Shown here: positions 13,072 to 23,018 of the stretch, piece by piece
Layout: every line of letters starts with the position of its first letter
How positions within the stretch are numbered: position 1 is the stretch's first letter
From: Symbiodinium natans
Lineage: Eukaryota; Sar; Dinophyceae; Suessiales; Symbiodiniaceae
Direction: 5' to 3'
Assembly (NCBI GenBank): GCA_905221605.1
Contig: CAJNDS010000093.1
Span: 122,389-186,388, forward strand
Length of the DNA stretch: 64,000 bases
Position numbers and translations under genes: made by a program
The notes under the pieces: generated by a model
The model's input: the letters and a program-made list of their open reading frames with translations, nothing else
What the model was told of the DNA's origin: nothing
Databases searched by the model: none

Positions 13072-13232
13072 GGGCTGTGGAGGGGGGGGGGGCCCCCCTC
13101 CCCCCCCTTGTAGGATTGACAAAATCAATCTTAAGGTGTCCCCCCCCCCCCCCCCCCCGCCTTAATTGATTTCTGGGGAGGGGGGGGGGCCCCCCCCTCC
13201 CCCTTTGGCCCCCCCCCCCCTTTTCAGGCTTC
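13072..13232. repeat. Cluster of poly-G and poly-C runs
   Basis: Several G runs and C runs of about 7-18 bases alternate, some back to back (GGGG-CCCC), so long inverted G/C palindromes are present. Such DNA sequences poorly, so run lengths may not be exact. Confidence 0.7.
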
Positions 13233-13495
13233 CCCCCTCCCTCCGTCTTGGTCAGGCCCTGCTGTCGAGCTGTAAGGCCCCGGGATGAGCATTCGAATCC
13301 GCAGCTTCCGACAGCTCTTAGTGCGACCGCTGATGACCGCTGCGTGTCCCATCATGTTTCGTTTTGCTTACAGTTCAGAGTTTGCAGCGTTGTTGCTGCG
13401 ACCGCAGTTCTCCTGCCTGACTCGAAAAAACCTTGCTTGTCAGCCGCGTTTCTAGCTTTCGTGGCCCCGATCTCAAGTTGCGCTTGTATAGAGCC

Positions 13496-13547
13496 TTTTC
13501 GCAGAGCAAGCAGGGTTGTTTATCCAACTCTTCTTGCTCTGCGAAAA
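13496..13547. repeat. Hairpin module, copy 2 (perfect 15-bp stem)
   Basis: Bases 13496-13510 pair perfectly with 13533-13547 around a 22-base loop. It is the second copy of the hairpin at 11527-11571 with the same upstream flank. Confidence 0.75.
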
Positions 13548-13680
13548 ACAGCCCCTAAAGGTTTAAACAGTTTGTCGTATGTCCCTCCCTTCGTGCTAGG
13601 GTTTGGTAAGGGCCCTAGCAGTTTGTCACGTGTCCCTTCGTGCTCGTAGGGTGAGGGCCCTAGAGGTTATTATGCAGTGC

Positions 13681-15839
13681 AGGCGGGATGACGTTACCAG
13701 CACGGGCTTTTGGCACCCCCCCCCCCCCTGCTGGACACGGAGCAAAAACAAATCGGAAGGCCTGCTGGCCGCCACGCAGCCACCAAGGTCTCGACAAGGT
13801 GATGTTAGCTTTGCCGTTCTCAGCTGCTCGGCAGTTCTAATGCGAACACCAGCTCGTCACCTGGTATGTCGGCAGAATGAGCTCAGTGTACTTGAGGCGA
13901 TGTGAGCACATTTTGCAGACATCTGCCATAAGGCTTGGGCAAGATGGAGCAAGACTTTGATGCTGCGTGTGCATCAAGGGTGCTTCGTTTTGCGCTCCTC
14001 ATTGCTGCATACGCAGCAGCTTGGTATCAGAGTATCAGAACGTAAAAGGGCATGGCAGCTGACATAGCATGCCACGTCCCGGTCTCTCACTGAGGCGACG
14101 GGGCTTGCACGAGGCAGGGAGAAAGCGAGTCCAATGTTGTCTGATTGTTCGGGTGGGCAGATTTTATGAAGGCTCACATAAGCTCTCGCACTTGCCCCTA
14201 CCTGCCCTTGCAGAAGCTGTTCACTTCAACAAGTGTGGTAGCGCCAGGCCTTTCGCCATTTGTCGGGAAGTTGTGCAATCTCTGAGCAAACGCATCTTTG
14301 CCGTCGTCATGGGCGTGGAGTTTTTTCGGCTATGCAAGTCGACAAGACACACCAACGAAGGCGCAACGTGGTGGACCGGTTTCTAGTTGGGCATCAGCTT
14401 TCATGGAAGAGGCAGCAAGACACGATGCTTGAGCTTTCCTGGCGTGCCTGGAGAAATGCATGGCAAGATGCCACGCGCTTCCGAAAGACCAATCGCCGTG
14501 AGCTTGAATGGGAGCCACAGGCCACAGAAGAGGCCAACGAGATGCCTCGGAAAGGAGTCCGTGCAAGCAATCCCAGGACGGCAGCGTCAAGTTCGTACAT
14601 GCTGCCGCGGCCCAAGCATCACAGACTGTCTCAGCGTTTGTGCCGACTCTTTGGCTTAGCCGTCGCGCGGTCATGTTACCACAGTTGAACTCGCAATGCA
14701 CCAATTCGTCCATATCATTCCTGGCCCTGGTGATTTCCACAAATGTCACAAAGATGTCGTTTTTCGCTTTGCTGAAGGCCGGGCACTTGTCATCGCTAGT
14801 CAGGATTTCATTGAAGACAAAGAATCGGGCCGCAGCGCAGACCGACCATGGACACTGCCATCCCAAGCGCACCCAAGTCATGTTCCATCACGTTCCAAAT
14901 GGCTCACTTCATGCAACCGCTTGCAGCACAGGTGCTCTGCCAAACGAAGTGTAGTGAACAACGCTGAGCAGATCCCATGATGTTGCATTCTCGAGCTTCC
15001 TCGGGTTGCGCGAGGACCATCATAGCTTTGCTGAACTGTGCTTTGCTGCCTTGGAGGAGGGAGACCTTGGTGTCTTCTTGTTGTGAGCCATTTCCTAGAA
15101 GTCAGTTGTTCGTCTCACAAGCATGCGAAATTGCTACGACGATGTGGGTTGCCCCAACCCAACTCCAAGGCAATCCAAAGTCAATGTCAAAGCTGAAGCC
15201 TAGGCCACTGACCACCGAGAAGCAAAACCTTGTCGAACCGGTGACAACTGAAACTGTTAACCTGTGTTCAACTGTGTTCAGTCCGTGGCTTGCTGACGAA
15301 GCAACAGGGAGCTTAATCTCTCATGATGCCAACACTAACACGTCTCAATGCGTTCAAGGGATTGTTCCACGGCGTTGCGCCGCATCACCAAGGCTGTTGC
15401 AGGCATTGGTTTCCTGGCGAGGGGCCGTGCGAGCTCGCAGGGCCCGGAACTCTTCAAAGTGACCAAGCGGACAAGACGGACAAGATGCTTCAGGACCTGG
15501 AGCAGCACCAAGGAATGGGCTTGAAGGAGAGGACGAACCTGCCAGAATCTGAGCGCAGAATTGCAGAGTTCAAGTGCGCAAATATTTTGCTGCACAGCCC
15601 CTGCAACCGAAAAGCAAGACTCTCAGAGGCTGCGGCCTTGCCTGTCAAAGCACAGGAAACACACGAAGTGCTCGATAAAGCGCACGTGTGCGCAGTGTGC
15701 AAGTGTTGCTTGAAATTCGAGACACAAGCTGGTTCCATCCGGAAGCATATTGCGGCACGACTCATCCATTGCGTATGGCACTATGGAGCGGATCCAAGCT
15801 GCGAGCTCAGAGCCCCTCCTCCCCCAAAAAGAAGAGAAG

Positions 15840-15840
<1 letters not shown>
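13681..15840. other. Unassigned stretch with overlapping short ORFs
   Basis: Open frames of 90-180 codons overlap on both strands (for example 14330-14881 minus and 14508-14954 plus), but none shows a family motif. The + frame 15323-15840 contains Cys-x2-Cys-x12-His-x6-His near 15703-15770, only loosely like a C2H2 finger because the hydrophobic positions do not fit. It runs into the CTA microsatellite as poly-Tyr and is not accepted as a gene. Confidence 0.35.

Positions 15841-15932
<92 letters not shown>
15841..15932. repeat. (CTA)n trinucleotide microsatellite
   Basis: About 30 uninterrupted copies. Depending on frame it reads as poly-Tyr, poly-Thr or poly-Leu on the + strand. There is no sign that it is translated. 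Confidence 0.95.
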
Positions 15933-15933
<1 letters not shown>

Positions 15934-17111
15934 CGACTTGGTGACCAATCAGGCATCAGCAATGCCGAAGCAGCAGTTGCATGATGTCATGCAAGCATGT
16001 CGGCTCGAGTCTCGAGCAGATGCTCCGACGATTGCCTCAGCTAGAATGCCACCGTGCCCGCGCAAGCGATGTGTTGCCCTCGAGCCCTCAGGGCGGCTTG
16101 AACTCGACAGCTGTTGAACCTGGCACGAACCGTTCGGCACCGAGATGCGTCGGACGTGGAATATTTGTTGCATTCGCAGCATCAATAGTTCATCGAGTGC
16201 TCAGGGATCTCAGTGGAGGCAAAAGCACGGGCGTGACTTACTTGCACTTTAGAAGAGATAGGTGCAGCAGAAGGGCAAGGCTCGCAAGTGCCATGCTGTC
16301 CTCAGTCCAGGAAAAAACACTTGGGCGTTTCCCGGCCAAGAAGGCGACCACAGTTCTGGAACGTAAAAGTTCTTCACACGCCGCCAGTTGGACAGGAAGC
16401 GGAAAGCCGTCGTTTCTGAAAAGCCTGCCACAGGCTGATGGCTCGCAGGGCCCAGGGTGTTGATTCAAATCGCTTTGGACTCAAGATTGGCTTGTCAGCA
16501 GGCCAGTACTTGGCATCTTCTGCGTCCGAAGCTCAGCACCATTGTAAGAACGTGTGCTTGCGTTGCTGGCTTCATCCAGGATCACATGAAAATTCAGGCA
16601 ACCGCTTGCAGAGCAGATCGCTGAAGCGCGCCGGCAGAACGCCAAGGCGTTCCTCGTGGCCGGCGACGGTGTTGGCGAAGGGCAAAGGGAGGCACCGAGT
16701 TCTCAGGGCACCACACCGCAGAGAAGGAGAAACCATTCATTGCCGATTCCGCAGACCTGCCAAGAATCAGACTGAAGCGAACAGAGTTTGAACACTTTTA
16801 CGTCAACATCGGTCTTTGCAAGAGCGTGACGTGAAAGGTTGTAGCCATGCCCTTTGTGATCCAAGCTGCTGTTGGGAACCTTGGCTGCGGTTTTCCTTGT
16901 GACATGGGCTCCAAGTACACTCCAGTAGACAAGATGTAGACAAGGCTTCCAGTGCTATTTTTGATCCTTTTGGAAGGTTGCCGCTGCCACCAGCTTTGCG
17001 CTGCTGCATTGTCACTGGACTTTCAACATCTGCCTCGGACGGCCCAGTAACGCTGCAGAGGGTGAGGCTAGAGAACAATGGAGGACCAGTACTGGAGGCC
17101 ATCTGTCACAC
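15933..17111. other. Unassigned stretch
   Basis: Only short open frames without motifs. Some + strand frames around 16438-16791 are Arg/Pro-rich and lack support. Confidence 0.4.
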
Positions 17112-18023
17112 GTGTTCGTTTTCGCATTGGCATCGGCGTCGGCGTCGGCGTTGGCGTTGGTGTTGGCGTTTGTGTGGTGGTCGTGGTGGTCGTGGTGGTC
17201 GTGGTGGTCGTGGTGGTCGAGGTGGTCGTGGTGGTTGTGGTTTTCGTGGTGGTTGCGGTGGTCGTGGTGGTCGTGGTGGTCGTGGTGGTGGTCGTGGTGG
17301 TTTTGGTGGTCGTGGTGGTCGTGGTGGTTTTTGTGGTCGTGGTGGTCGTGGTAGTGGTGGTGGTTATGTGGTGGTCGTGGTGGTTGTGGTGGTTGTTGTG
17401 GTTGTTGTGGTTGTGGTGGTCGTGGTGGTCGTGGTGGTTGTGGTGTTCCGTGGTGGTCGTGGTGGTTGTGGTGGTCGTGGTGGTTGTGGTGGTTGTGGTG
17501 GTTGTGGTGGTCGGGTGGTCGTGGCGGTCGTGGAGGTTGTGGTGGTCGGGGTGGTCGTAGTGGTTGTGGTGGTCGTTGTGCTCGTGGGGGTCTTGGTGGT
17601 CGGGGTGGTCGTAGTGGTTGTGGTGGTCGTTGTGGTCGTGGGGGTCTTGGTGGTCGTGGTGGTCGTGGCGTGGTGGTCATGGTGGTCGTGGTGGTGGTGG
17701 TTGTGGTGGTGGTGGTGGTGGTCGTGGTGGTCGTGGTGGTCGTGGTGGTCGAGGTGGTCGTGGTGGTCGAGGTGGTCGTGGTGGTTGTGGTGGTCGTGGT
17801 GGTTGTGGTGGTCGTGGTGGTTTTGGTGGTCGTGGTGGTCGTGCTGGTTGTAGTGGTTTTTGTGGTCGTGGTGGTTGTGGTGGTTGTTGTGGTCATTGTG
17901 GCTGTGGTGGTCGGGGTGGTCGTGGTGGTCGTGGTGGTTGTGGTGGTCGTGGGGGTGGTGGTGGTTGTGGTGGTTGTGGTGGTTGTGGTGGTCGTTGTGG
18001 TCGTGGGTGTCGTGGTTCTCGTG
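17112..18023. repeat. ~0.9-kb GGT/CGT tract with extreme strand asymmetry
   Basis: Almost every triplet is GGT, CGT, TGT or a close variant, so the + strand has hardly any A and little C. The array is imperfect, with words such as GGTGGTCGT repeated. All three + frames and at least two minus frames stay open for 80-376 codons as Gly/Arg, Val or Trp/Ser runs on one strand and Thr, Pro or His/Asp runs on the other. That pattern is a by-product of the repeat, not evidence for genes. Confidence 0.95.
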
Positions 18024-18122
18024 TTGGTTGTTGGTTGTTGGTTGTTGGTTGTTGGCTGTTGGTTGTTGGTTGTTGGTTGTTGGTTGTTGGTTGTTGGTTG
18101 TTGGTTGTTGGTTGTTGGTTGA
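18024..18122. repeat. 7-bp minisatellite (TTGGTTG)n
   Basis: About 13 copies of a 7-base unit directly abut the GGT/CGT tract; one copy has TTGGCTG. It is not the TTTAGGG telomere repeat reported for dinoflagellates. Confidence 0.9.
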
Positions 18123-19186
18123 TTGTTGTTGCCAATCTTCATCGTGCACCGTCAAGTCCGCACCACGCAGCTACGCCGGAAGCAGTCTCGATTCTGGCGA
18201 TGTAGGTGTACTTGTTTGTCTGCTGAAGTGACGGTAGTTTGTACAACCACCCGTCCAGGTCTCCGAGGGGACATCGTGTGAGCTTTATGATTGCTTGGTG
18301 AACGGCTCCGTGACTCTAGCCAAAGGTGCATCCGCCAAGCTGATCAGAACACATGTCTTTGCAGCTTGCTTTAGTTTAGAAAGAGTTTTGCAACAGACCT
18401 TTGTTCCCACAGTGTTCTTTACACATTGCTTGAAAGCTTTGACAGGGCTCTGCTGGAAGTGGTGTGGAAGGCAGAGCTTTCGCCAAACTGCAGCTGGCCG
18501 CTTGCACCGTCCGAGATTGCGTGGCTTGGTGTGAAAGATTGGCCACCAGCAGCAAGCAGCATTTAGTGGCAATGTTAGCATGCTGTGACTCAAGTGTTTT
18601 CAGTTGGGAAGCCAGGTGGGCGACGGGCTGCTCCTAAGACATGGGGAGGCACCTGTGGAGTGGCGAAGCTTTTGTCTTTGGACTTGTCGTCATGTCGTCA
18701 TGGACTGCTTGACTAGGCTGATATCTCCGATTGTACAATCACCAACTGCGGCCAAAGTGGAGTGGTGCTGGGGCCAGGGACATGGCGGTTGTCAGGGAAT
18801 GTGCTGCAACTTGGCTTCCAGGCATGTGTGAACGCGCTGGTGTGATGCATCGCCTGCTTACTTAGTTCTGGCAATGGCCAGTATGGGGTGTGGGCTGAAG
18901 CCGGATCAAAGGCAGTATGGGGATCTTCGGCTGCAGATATTCTGCTGCCTGCCAGACTATGTGTGTCAGCCGTTCTTCCATGCCCGAGGGTTCACATGAC
19001 CCGGCTTCAGGACAGAGCCTTTGCACTGGAAATCGGCTGGGTGACAGGGGTGGACGTGGAGAGCCTTGCGTATGCAGCATCGCTTTGACGCCTACGTGCG
19101 GATGTTGCAGACGTTGTGAATGTGAGCTGGAGCTAGCTGGAGCCATCTGATCCAAGACTTGGCTAAGGACTTGGCAGGCTGGCAAG
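18123..19186. other. Unassigned stretch
   Basis: No domain, repeat or RNA gene was recognised. Confidence 0.4.
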
Positions 19187-19287
19187 GCTGTGGTTTGGCA
19201 CCAGGTGAAAAGTGCCGTGTTTGGAGCGAGAAGAAAGGGAAGTGGATCAAGGGAGAGGTGAAGGAAGTTGTGTCAGCACAAGATGAG
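19187..19287 (+). CDS. Candidate single exon with a Tudor/SH3-like strand pattern
   Basis: The frame reads Gly-Glu-Lys-Cys-Arg-Val-Trp-Ser followed by KGKWIKGEVKEVV, a pattern like the small beta-barrel (Tudor/SH3-like) modules common in dinoflagellate proteins. It also resembles the front domain of the kinase gene downstream, where 'YWSDHFQCWMPAIITDV' plays the same role. The stretch has an AG|G acceptor (19185-19186) and a GAG|GTGGGA donor (19288), giving a plausible 101-bp internal exon. No partner exons were identified. It could be a leftover of another multi-exon gene, or chance. Confidence 0.3.
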
Positions 19288-20398
19288 GTGGGACCAGACA
19301 TGCAGCGTCACGCGCACAAGAACGATCAATACATCAATGCAATCGCTAGAGATAGTGCCAAGGACACTTCGCCGGGGCTGTTACGCAGTAGTCTTCTGGA
19401 GGTTGTGGTGGAAATCCGGGGCCACAAAGCGGCCATCAACCATCCAGAGCCAGAGCCGGGTGTTGCTGAAGAAGCTACAGACCATGTCGCTCGAGTGAAA
19501 GACCCTGGTAAGGAGGCGAGCCTGTGTGCCTGCTGCAAAGCACCCTGCATATTTTTCAATCAGATGAAGCCGTGAGGCTGCTTGTGATGGAGGCGGCTGC
19601 TGCACATTGGATGAAGCTGAGTGAATGCGGACCACTAATCCCGTGCCTAACGGCCTAGCGTTCCATTGAACATCATTGAACAAGATCACTGAGGTTTGCA
19701 AGTTCCCTCTTCTGCAGTGCGGCCATTGCACAGTGGGGGCGTGGAGCCGCCTGCATTCTCCAAGAAGGTGCCGCACGTGCAGCACATCGCAGATTCTGTG
19801 TATTTCTATGTATTTCTGTGTGCTTGATGCTATAGCCAAAGATGCTCAGTGCTGGGTGCAGAGGCTGCTGTGCCAAGATTGGGAGCATACGGGCTGTTCT
19901 TGAAATGTGGCGGGTCTGGACGCGATGGCTGGCAGCGACTATCGGAACAGTCCAAGGCACACAGCCCCTGCTGCCCATGATGGATAGTCTTATCTGCACG
20001 TATGTACATGGCTTACCCCGAGGCACAGTTTCGAGCAGATGCCCGAAGACAACGCAGGCAGACATTCAGCACCAGCAAACGCAGCCGGCCGCTAGACGAA
20101 GATTTGTTACCGCAAACCTCTTGCGGCGCCAGCACCTCTCAATCCTCTGCCCCCTCTTCCAATGATCTGTGTCGAGGAGTCAGGGCGCTAGAGCCAGGGC
20201 TGCAGCAGCTTTGGTCCGTGGCCCTCCCCCTGCCTGGCTTCGCAGGAGTCTCTCCCGCAATTCAAGTTGGCACTGGCAACTCAGTGTGTGTAGCCCTCGC
20301 GTTTTCTGCATTCTCGCGCAAATGCAGGCTCCTGACCAAGCGCTGGCTGAGTAAGAGCTTCGCACAGCGCAGAAAGCCAAAAAGCAAGTAGAAGGATG
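19288..20398. other. Unassigned stretch upstream of the kinase duplication
   Basis: No convincing coding motif. Several short open frames on both strands lack family resemblance. It ends at the left edge of the 3.7-kb duplicated block. Confidence 0.4.
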
Positions 20399-20460
20399 TA
20401 GGCTCTCCTGCTCGATTCCATCACAGCAGTTGAACGTGCCCCATCTCGGAGCATGCTGTG

Positions 20461-20472
20461 ATTTGGCTCAAG
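20461..20472 (+). promoter_or_regulatory. Relict spliced-leader 3' end upstream of kinase gene 1
   Basis: ATTTGGCTCAAG matches the last 11 bases of the dinoflagellate spliced leader (ending TTTTGGCTCAAG), 68 bases before the ATG. Dinoflagellate genes born by retroposition of trans-spliced mRNA are known to keep such truncated relics in their 5' UTR. The intronless kinase frame fits. The duplicate carries the same relic at 24974-24985. Confidence 0.6.
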
Positions 20473-20540
20473 CGATTTGAAGCAGCCTTTGGCAAGCTCC
20501 TTGCGGCCGTGGTGCAGATCGAACGTCGAACGCTGGCAAG

Positions 20541-23018
20541 ATGCAACACTTGCACATGCCAACCCCTGTTGCAGGCTACCCTCAAGGGGGGCCTCAGGGG
20601 GGTCCCAGCCGCCCTGCCACGCCAGTGCCAGACATGCGCAGGTTGTATGGGCTTCAGGGTCAGGCTTCTGCACCACCCAAGCGCAGCTCATCTCCGGGGC
20701 ATGCTGCCTTTGCATATCATCTTCCGCAGTTCCAACAAGTCCAACCCGAGGCTCCTATGCCCAGGCCGATCGACCCATCAGAGCTCGTGAAGGGCCAGCA
20801 GTTGGATTATTGGAGCGACCATTTCCAGTGCTGGATGCCAGCCATTATCACGGATGTGAACAATGAGTCAGGCGGCGTTTGCCTCAATGTCAAACCAAAT
20901 GCCTTCATCAGCCGATCCGATCAACGACGGAAAATTCGTTCGAGGACCATCCCCAATGCTCAGCAGGTGGCAACAGCTCAGAGCATTGTGCAGCAGGAAC
21001 AGGTGGAGCCAGTTGCAGAGCAAATCTTTGCCAGCGCGGCAAAATCAAAGGACCGCCCCATCCCTGCAGAGCAAGTGCCACATTTGGGTGCATACTTGGA
21101 TGGTCTGCTCGGGCTTGTGGGCTCCCAAGTCCATCTGACACAGTCCCGAAGTGGGTCGGGCCTGGTGCTGGATGAGTTCAAAAGGGTCTTCTGGGAGCTT
21201 CTGCAGCTGCAGCAAGAGATTTCCGTGCAAGCGATCCCTCGGTTCTCCATTGATTCCTTTAAGGAAGGAGACCCCTGGAAGAAGTACACCAAAGGCAAGG
21301 AACTTGGGCATGGCACCTATGGCTTTGTGTACCTGGCGAACGACAAGCACTCGAAACAGGTACGAGCTGTTAAAGAGATCTCCAAGGAAAAGCTGCATGG
21401 TGACATGCAGGCAATGAAGAAGGAAATTGAGAACCTGACGCACCTCGACCACCCTCACATTCTCAAGCTCTATGAGGTCTACAGCACACAGGACGATGTG
21501 TTCCTAGTGACAGATTTCTGTCCAGGTGGAGAGCTGCATGGCCACATTTCAAACGCGAAGAAAACTCGCCAGGATATTCCTATGCCATGGATTGCTGAAG
21601 CTATGCAACAGCTGATGCAGGCGATTTGCCACATCCATGTCCGGGGAATCATTCATTTGGATGTGAAGTCGCAGAACATAATGCTAATGCCCAGCCAGAA
21701 GACAGCAGCGTTCTTCGGCAAAGGGGATGCTAAAGATGCCAGGTGCTCAACCTTCAACTCCAAGCCGCATGTGGTAGTCATTGACCTGGGGATTGCCATG
21801 CACTTCAAGCCTGGGGACTATCGAGGAAATCGTCCCATGGGCACGCCCATGACCATGGCTCCAGAGGTTTGGTGGGGTGAAATCACTCCCGAAGCTGATG
21901 TCTTCAGCTGCGGTTGTGTTTTCTTTGAGCTTCTTTGTGGGGAGATGCCCTTTCGAGTCAAGTTCGCAGGAAACTTTGATGATGTTGTGAAGTTCTGGCG
22001 GCAGAAGCCGCGACCTGCGTGGCAGTACGTCTCTGGCGCATCCAGGGATGTCAAGGACCTCCTAGAAGGCATGTTGTTGCAGGAGCGCCAGCGTCGCCCA
22101 TCAGCATCTCAGTGTCTGGCCAGCAAGTTCTTGAAAGATGCATCCGCCCCGAAGCAGACTGGCAGTCTCAATGAGTCCAGCCGGCAAAGGCTGATCAAGC
22201 GTCTGGCTTCCGTTCATTGCCGATCCGTATTGTACAAGAACATCGCCATGAAGATTGCGCAGGATTGGCCGCCTAACCAGATGCCGACCTTCAAGCAACT
22301 TTTCAACGAGTTCGATGTGCACGGGAATGGCTCACTGGCGACAGAGTCCCTGAAGGCCACCCTGATGAAGCGCGGGGTCGACGAGGCCGAGGCAAGCCGC
22401 GCTGCTGTGGCCATGAACTTGAGCCAAGACAAGGACGCCATCAATTGGACTGAGTTTGTGGCAGCCTGCATCGACCTGAGCCAGCCAGAGTTCGAACCCA
22501 AGATCTTCAAAATCTTCCAGGATGCCGACGCTGACAGGGACAACTTGCTTGCAGCTTCGGATCTGATGAACACTTTCCCACAAGGAAATAAGTACTCCTT
22601 GGAAACAGCGGCCACTGTCTTCAGGGACCTCACAGGAAGAGATGCACAGAAAGACCGAGGTGCGCGCATGGATTGGAGCACCTTCTACAAGCATTTGCAA
22701 AGCTGTGCTTTGAACGGTGTCGAGGAGCCAGTTTTGGCCAAGACGCAGTGGGACGTCTTCATCGGTGGTGTGACAGATGCGATCACCAACGTCACTGGTG
22801 CATACTTCTCAAACGAGGCCAAGCCACAAAAATCGGGGAACGGCGCCATCCGATTCCCTGGGGAGTGCGTCCCGCAGAGCATGGAGGACATGTTGAAGAC
22901 CTTGGCAGACATGGGCTTCACGGACCGCGAGCTCAACAGGAGCATCATCAATGAGAAGGGTGGTTCTTTGAGCGACGACGTGATCGACGCAATCATGCAG
23001 CGCAGCTCAGGCAGATGA
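20541..23018 (+). CDS. CDPK-like protein kinase, Tudor-like + kinase + EF-hand-like + UBA-like, 825 aa
   Basis: Single uninterrupted frame from ATG 20541 to TGA 23018. Order: Gly/Pro-rich N-terminus; Tudor/SH3-like segment (~84-122, 'YWSDHFQCWMPAIITDV'); protein kinase (~250-533) with GHGTYG loop, AVK lysine, alphaC Glu (KKEIENL), HLDVKSQN catalytic loop, DLG, and GTPMTMAPE; EF-hand-like region (~582-727); UBA-like tail (~780-820, 'LADMGFTDRELN'). Catalytic Asp, Lys and Asn are present, so activity is expected, but HRD is HLD (non-RD) and DFG is DLG. The EF loops are degenerate: loop 1 (DVHGNGSLATES) lacks the acidic position 12, loop 3 (DADADRDN) lacks Gly and Glu, and loops 2 and 4 lack most ligands. 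Calcium control is therefore uncertain. Substrates are unknown. No introns and a relict leader suggest a retrogene. Confidence 0.92.
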   Translation: MQHLHMPTPVAGYPQGGPQGGPSRPATPVPDMRRLYGLQGQASAPPKRSSSPGHAAFAYHLPQFQQVQPEAPMPRPIDPSELVKGQQLDYWSDHFQCWMPAIITDVNNESGGVCLNVKPNAFISRSDQRRKIRSRTIPNAQQVATAQSIVQQEQVEPVAEQIFASAAKSKDRPIPAEQVPHLGAYLDGLLGLVGSQVHLTQSRSGSGLVLDEFKRVFWELLQLQQEISVQAIPRFSIDSFKEGDPWKKYTKGKELGHGTYGFVYLANDKHSKQVRAVKEISKEKLHGDMQAMKKEIENLTHLDHPHILKLYEVYSTQDDVFLVTDFCPGGELHGHISNAKKTRQDIPMPWIAEAMQQLMQAICHIHVRGIIHLDVKSQNIMLMPSQKTAAFFGKGDAKDARCSTFNSKPHVVVIDLGIAMHFKPGDYRGNRPMGTPMTMAPEVWWGEITPEADVFSCGCVFFELLCGEMPFRVKFAGNFDDVVKFWRQKPRPAWQYVSGASRDVKDLLEGMLLQERQRRPSASQCLASKFLKDASAPKQTGSLNESSRQRLIKRLASVHCRSVLYKNIAMKIAQDWPPNQMPTFKQLFNEFDVHGNGSLATESLKATLMKRGVDEAEASRAAVAMNLSQDKDAINWTEFVAACIDLSQPEFEPKIFKIFQDADADRDNLLAASDLMNTFPQGNKYSLETAATVFRDLTGRDAQKDRGARMDWSTFYKHLQSCALNGVEEPVLAKTQWDVFIGGVTDAITNVTGAYFSNEAKPQKSGNGAIRFPGECVPQSMEDMLKTLADMGFTDRELNRSIINEKGGSLSDDVIDAIMQRSSGR

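Larger units (their letters stand above)
11030..13680. repeat. Composite repeat region with short modules in both orientations
   Basis: A module containing CCTACGAGCACGAAGGGAGG followed by GGACATACGACAAACCTCTA recurs at about 11040-11130, 11340-11440 and 12835-12880, and as its reverse complement at 11735-11830, 12200-12265 and 13570-13670. A second module (GGNNCACGATTACNNTNCCAGCA) occurs at about 11860, 11920 and, decayed, 13685. A third (GAGCTATTTGGTCATCAGGGCGC type) occurs near 12035, 12520 and 12765. The longest arms are about 11083-11240 and 12100-12250, which match as inverted repeats of ~150 bp. No protein is encoded. Possible identities are a foldback or MITE-like non-autonomous element cluster or a decayed satellite; the family is not recognised. 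Confidence 0.7.

Noticed and set aside
13283-13305. ATTCGAATCC resembling a tRNA T-arm / B box
   Set aside because: No acceptor, D-arm or anticodon structure can be built around it.
15323-16117. 264-codon frame with a Cys-Cys-His-His cluster and a poly-Tyr run
   Set aside because: The finger spacing and hydrophobic positions fit poorly, the poly-Tyr run is the CTA microsatellite, and no homologous motif flanks it.
17012-18155. Very long Thr/Pro/His/Asn-rich or Val/Gly-rich open frames on both strands
   Set aside because: They are reading-frame by-products of the GGT/CGT and TTGGTTG arrays; all frames are open and no unique sequence or start context supports them.
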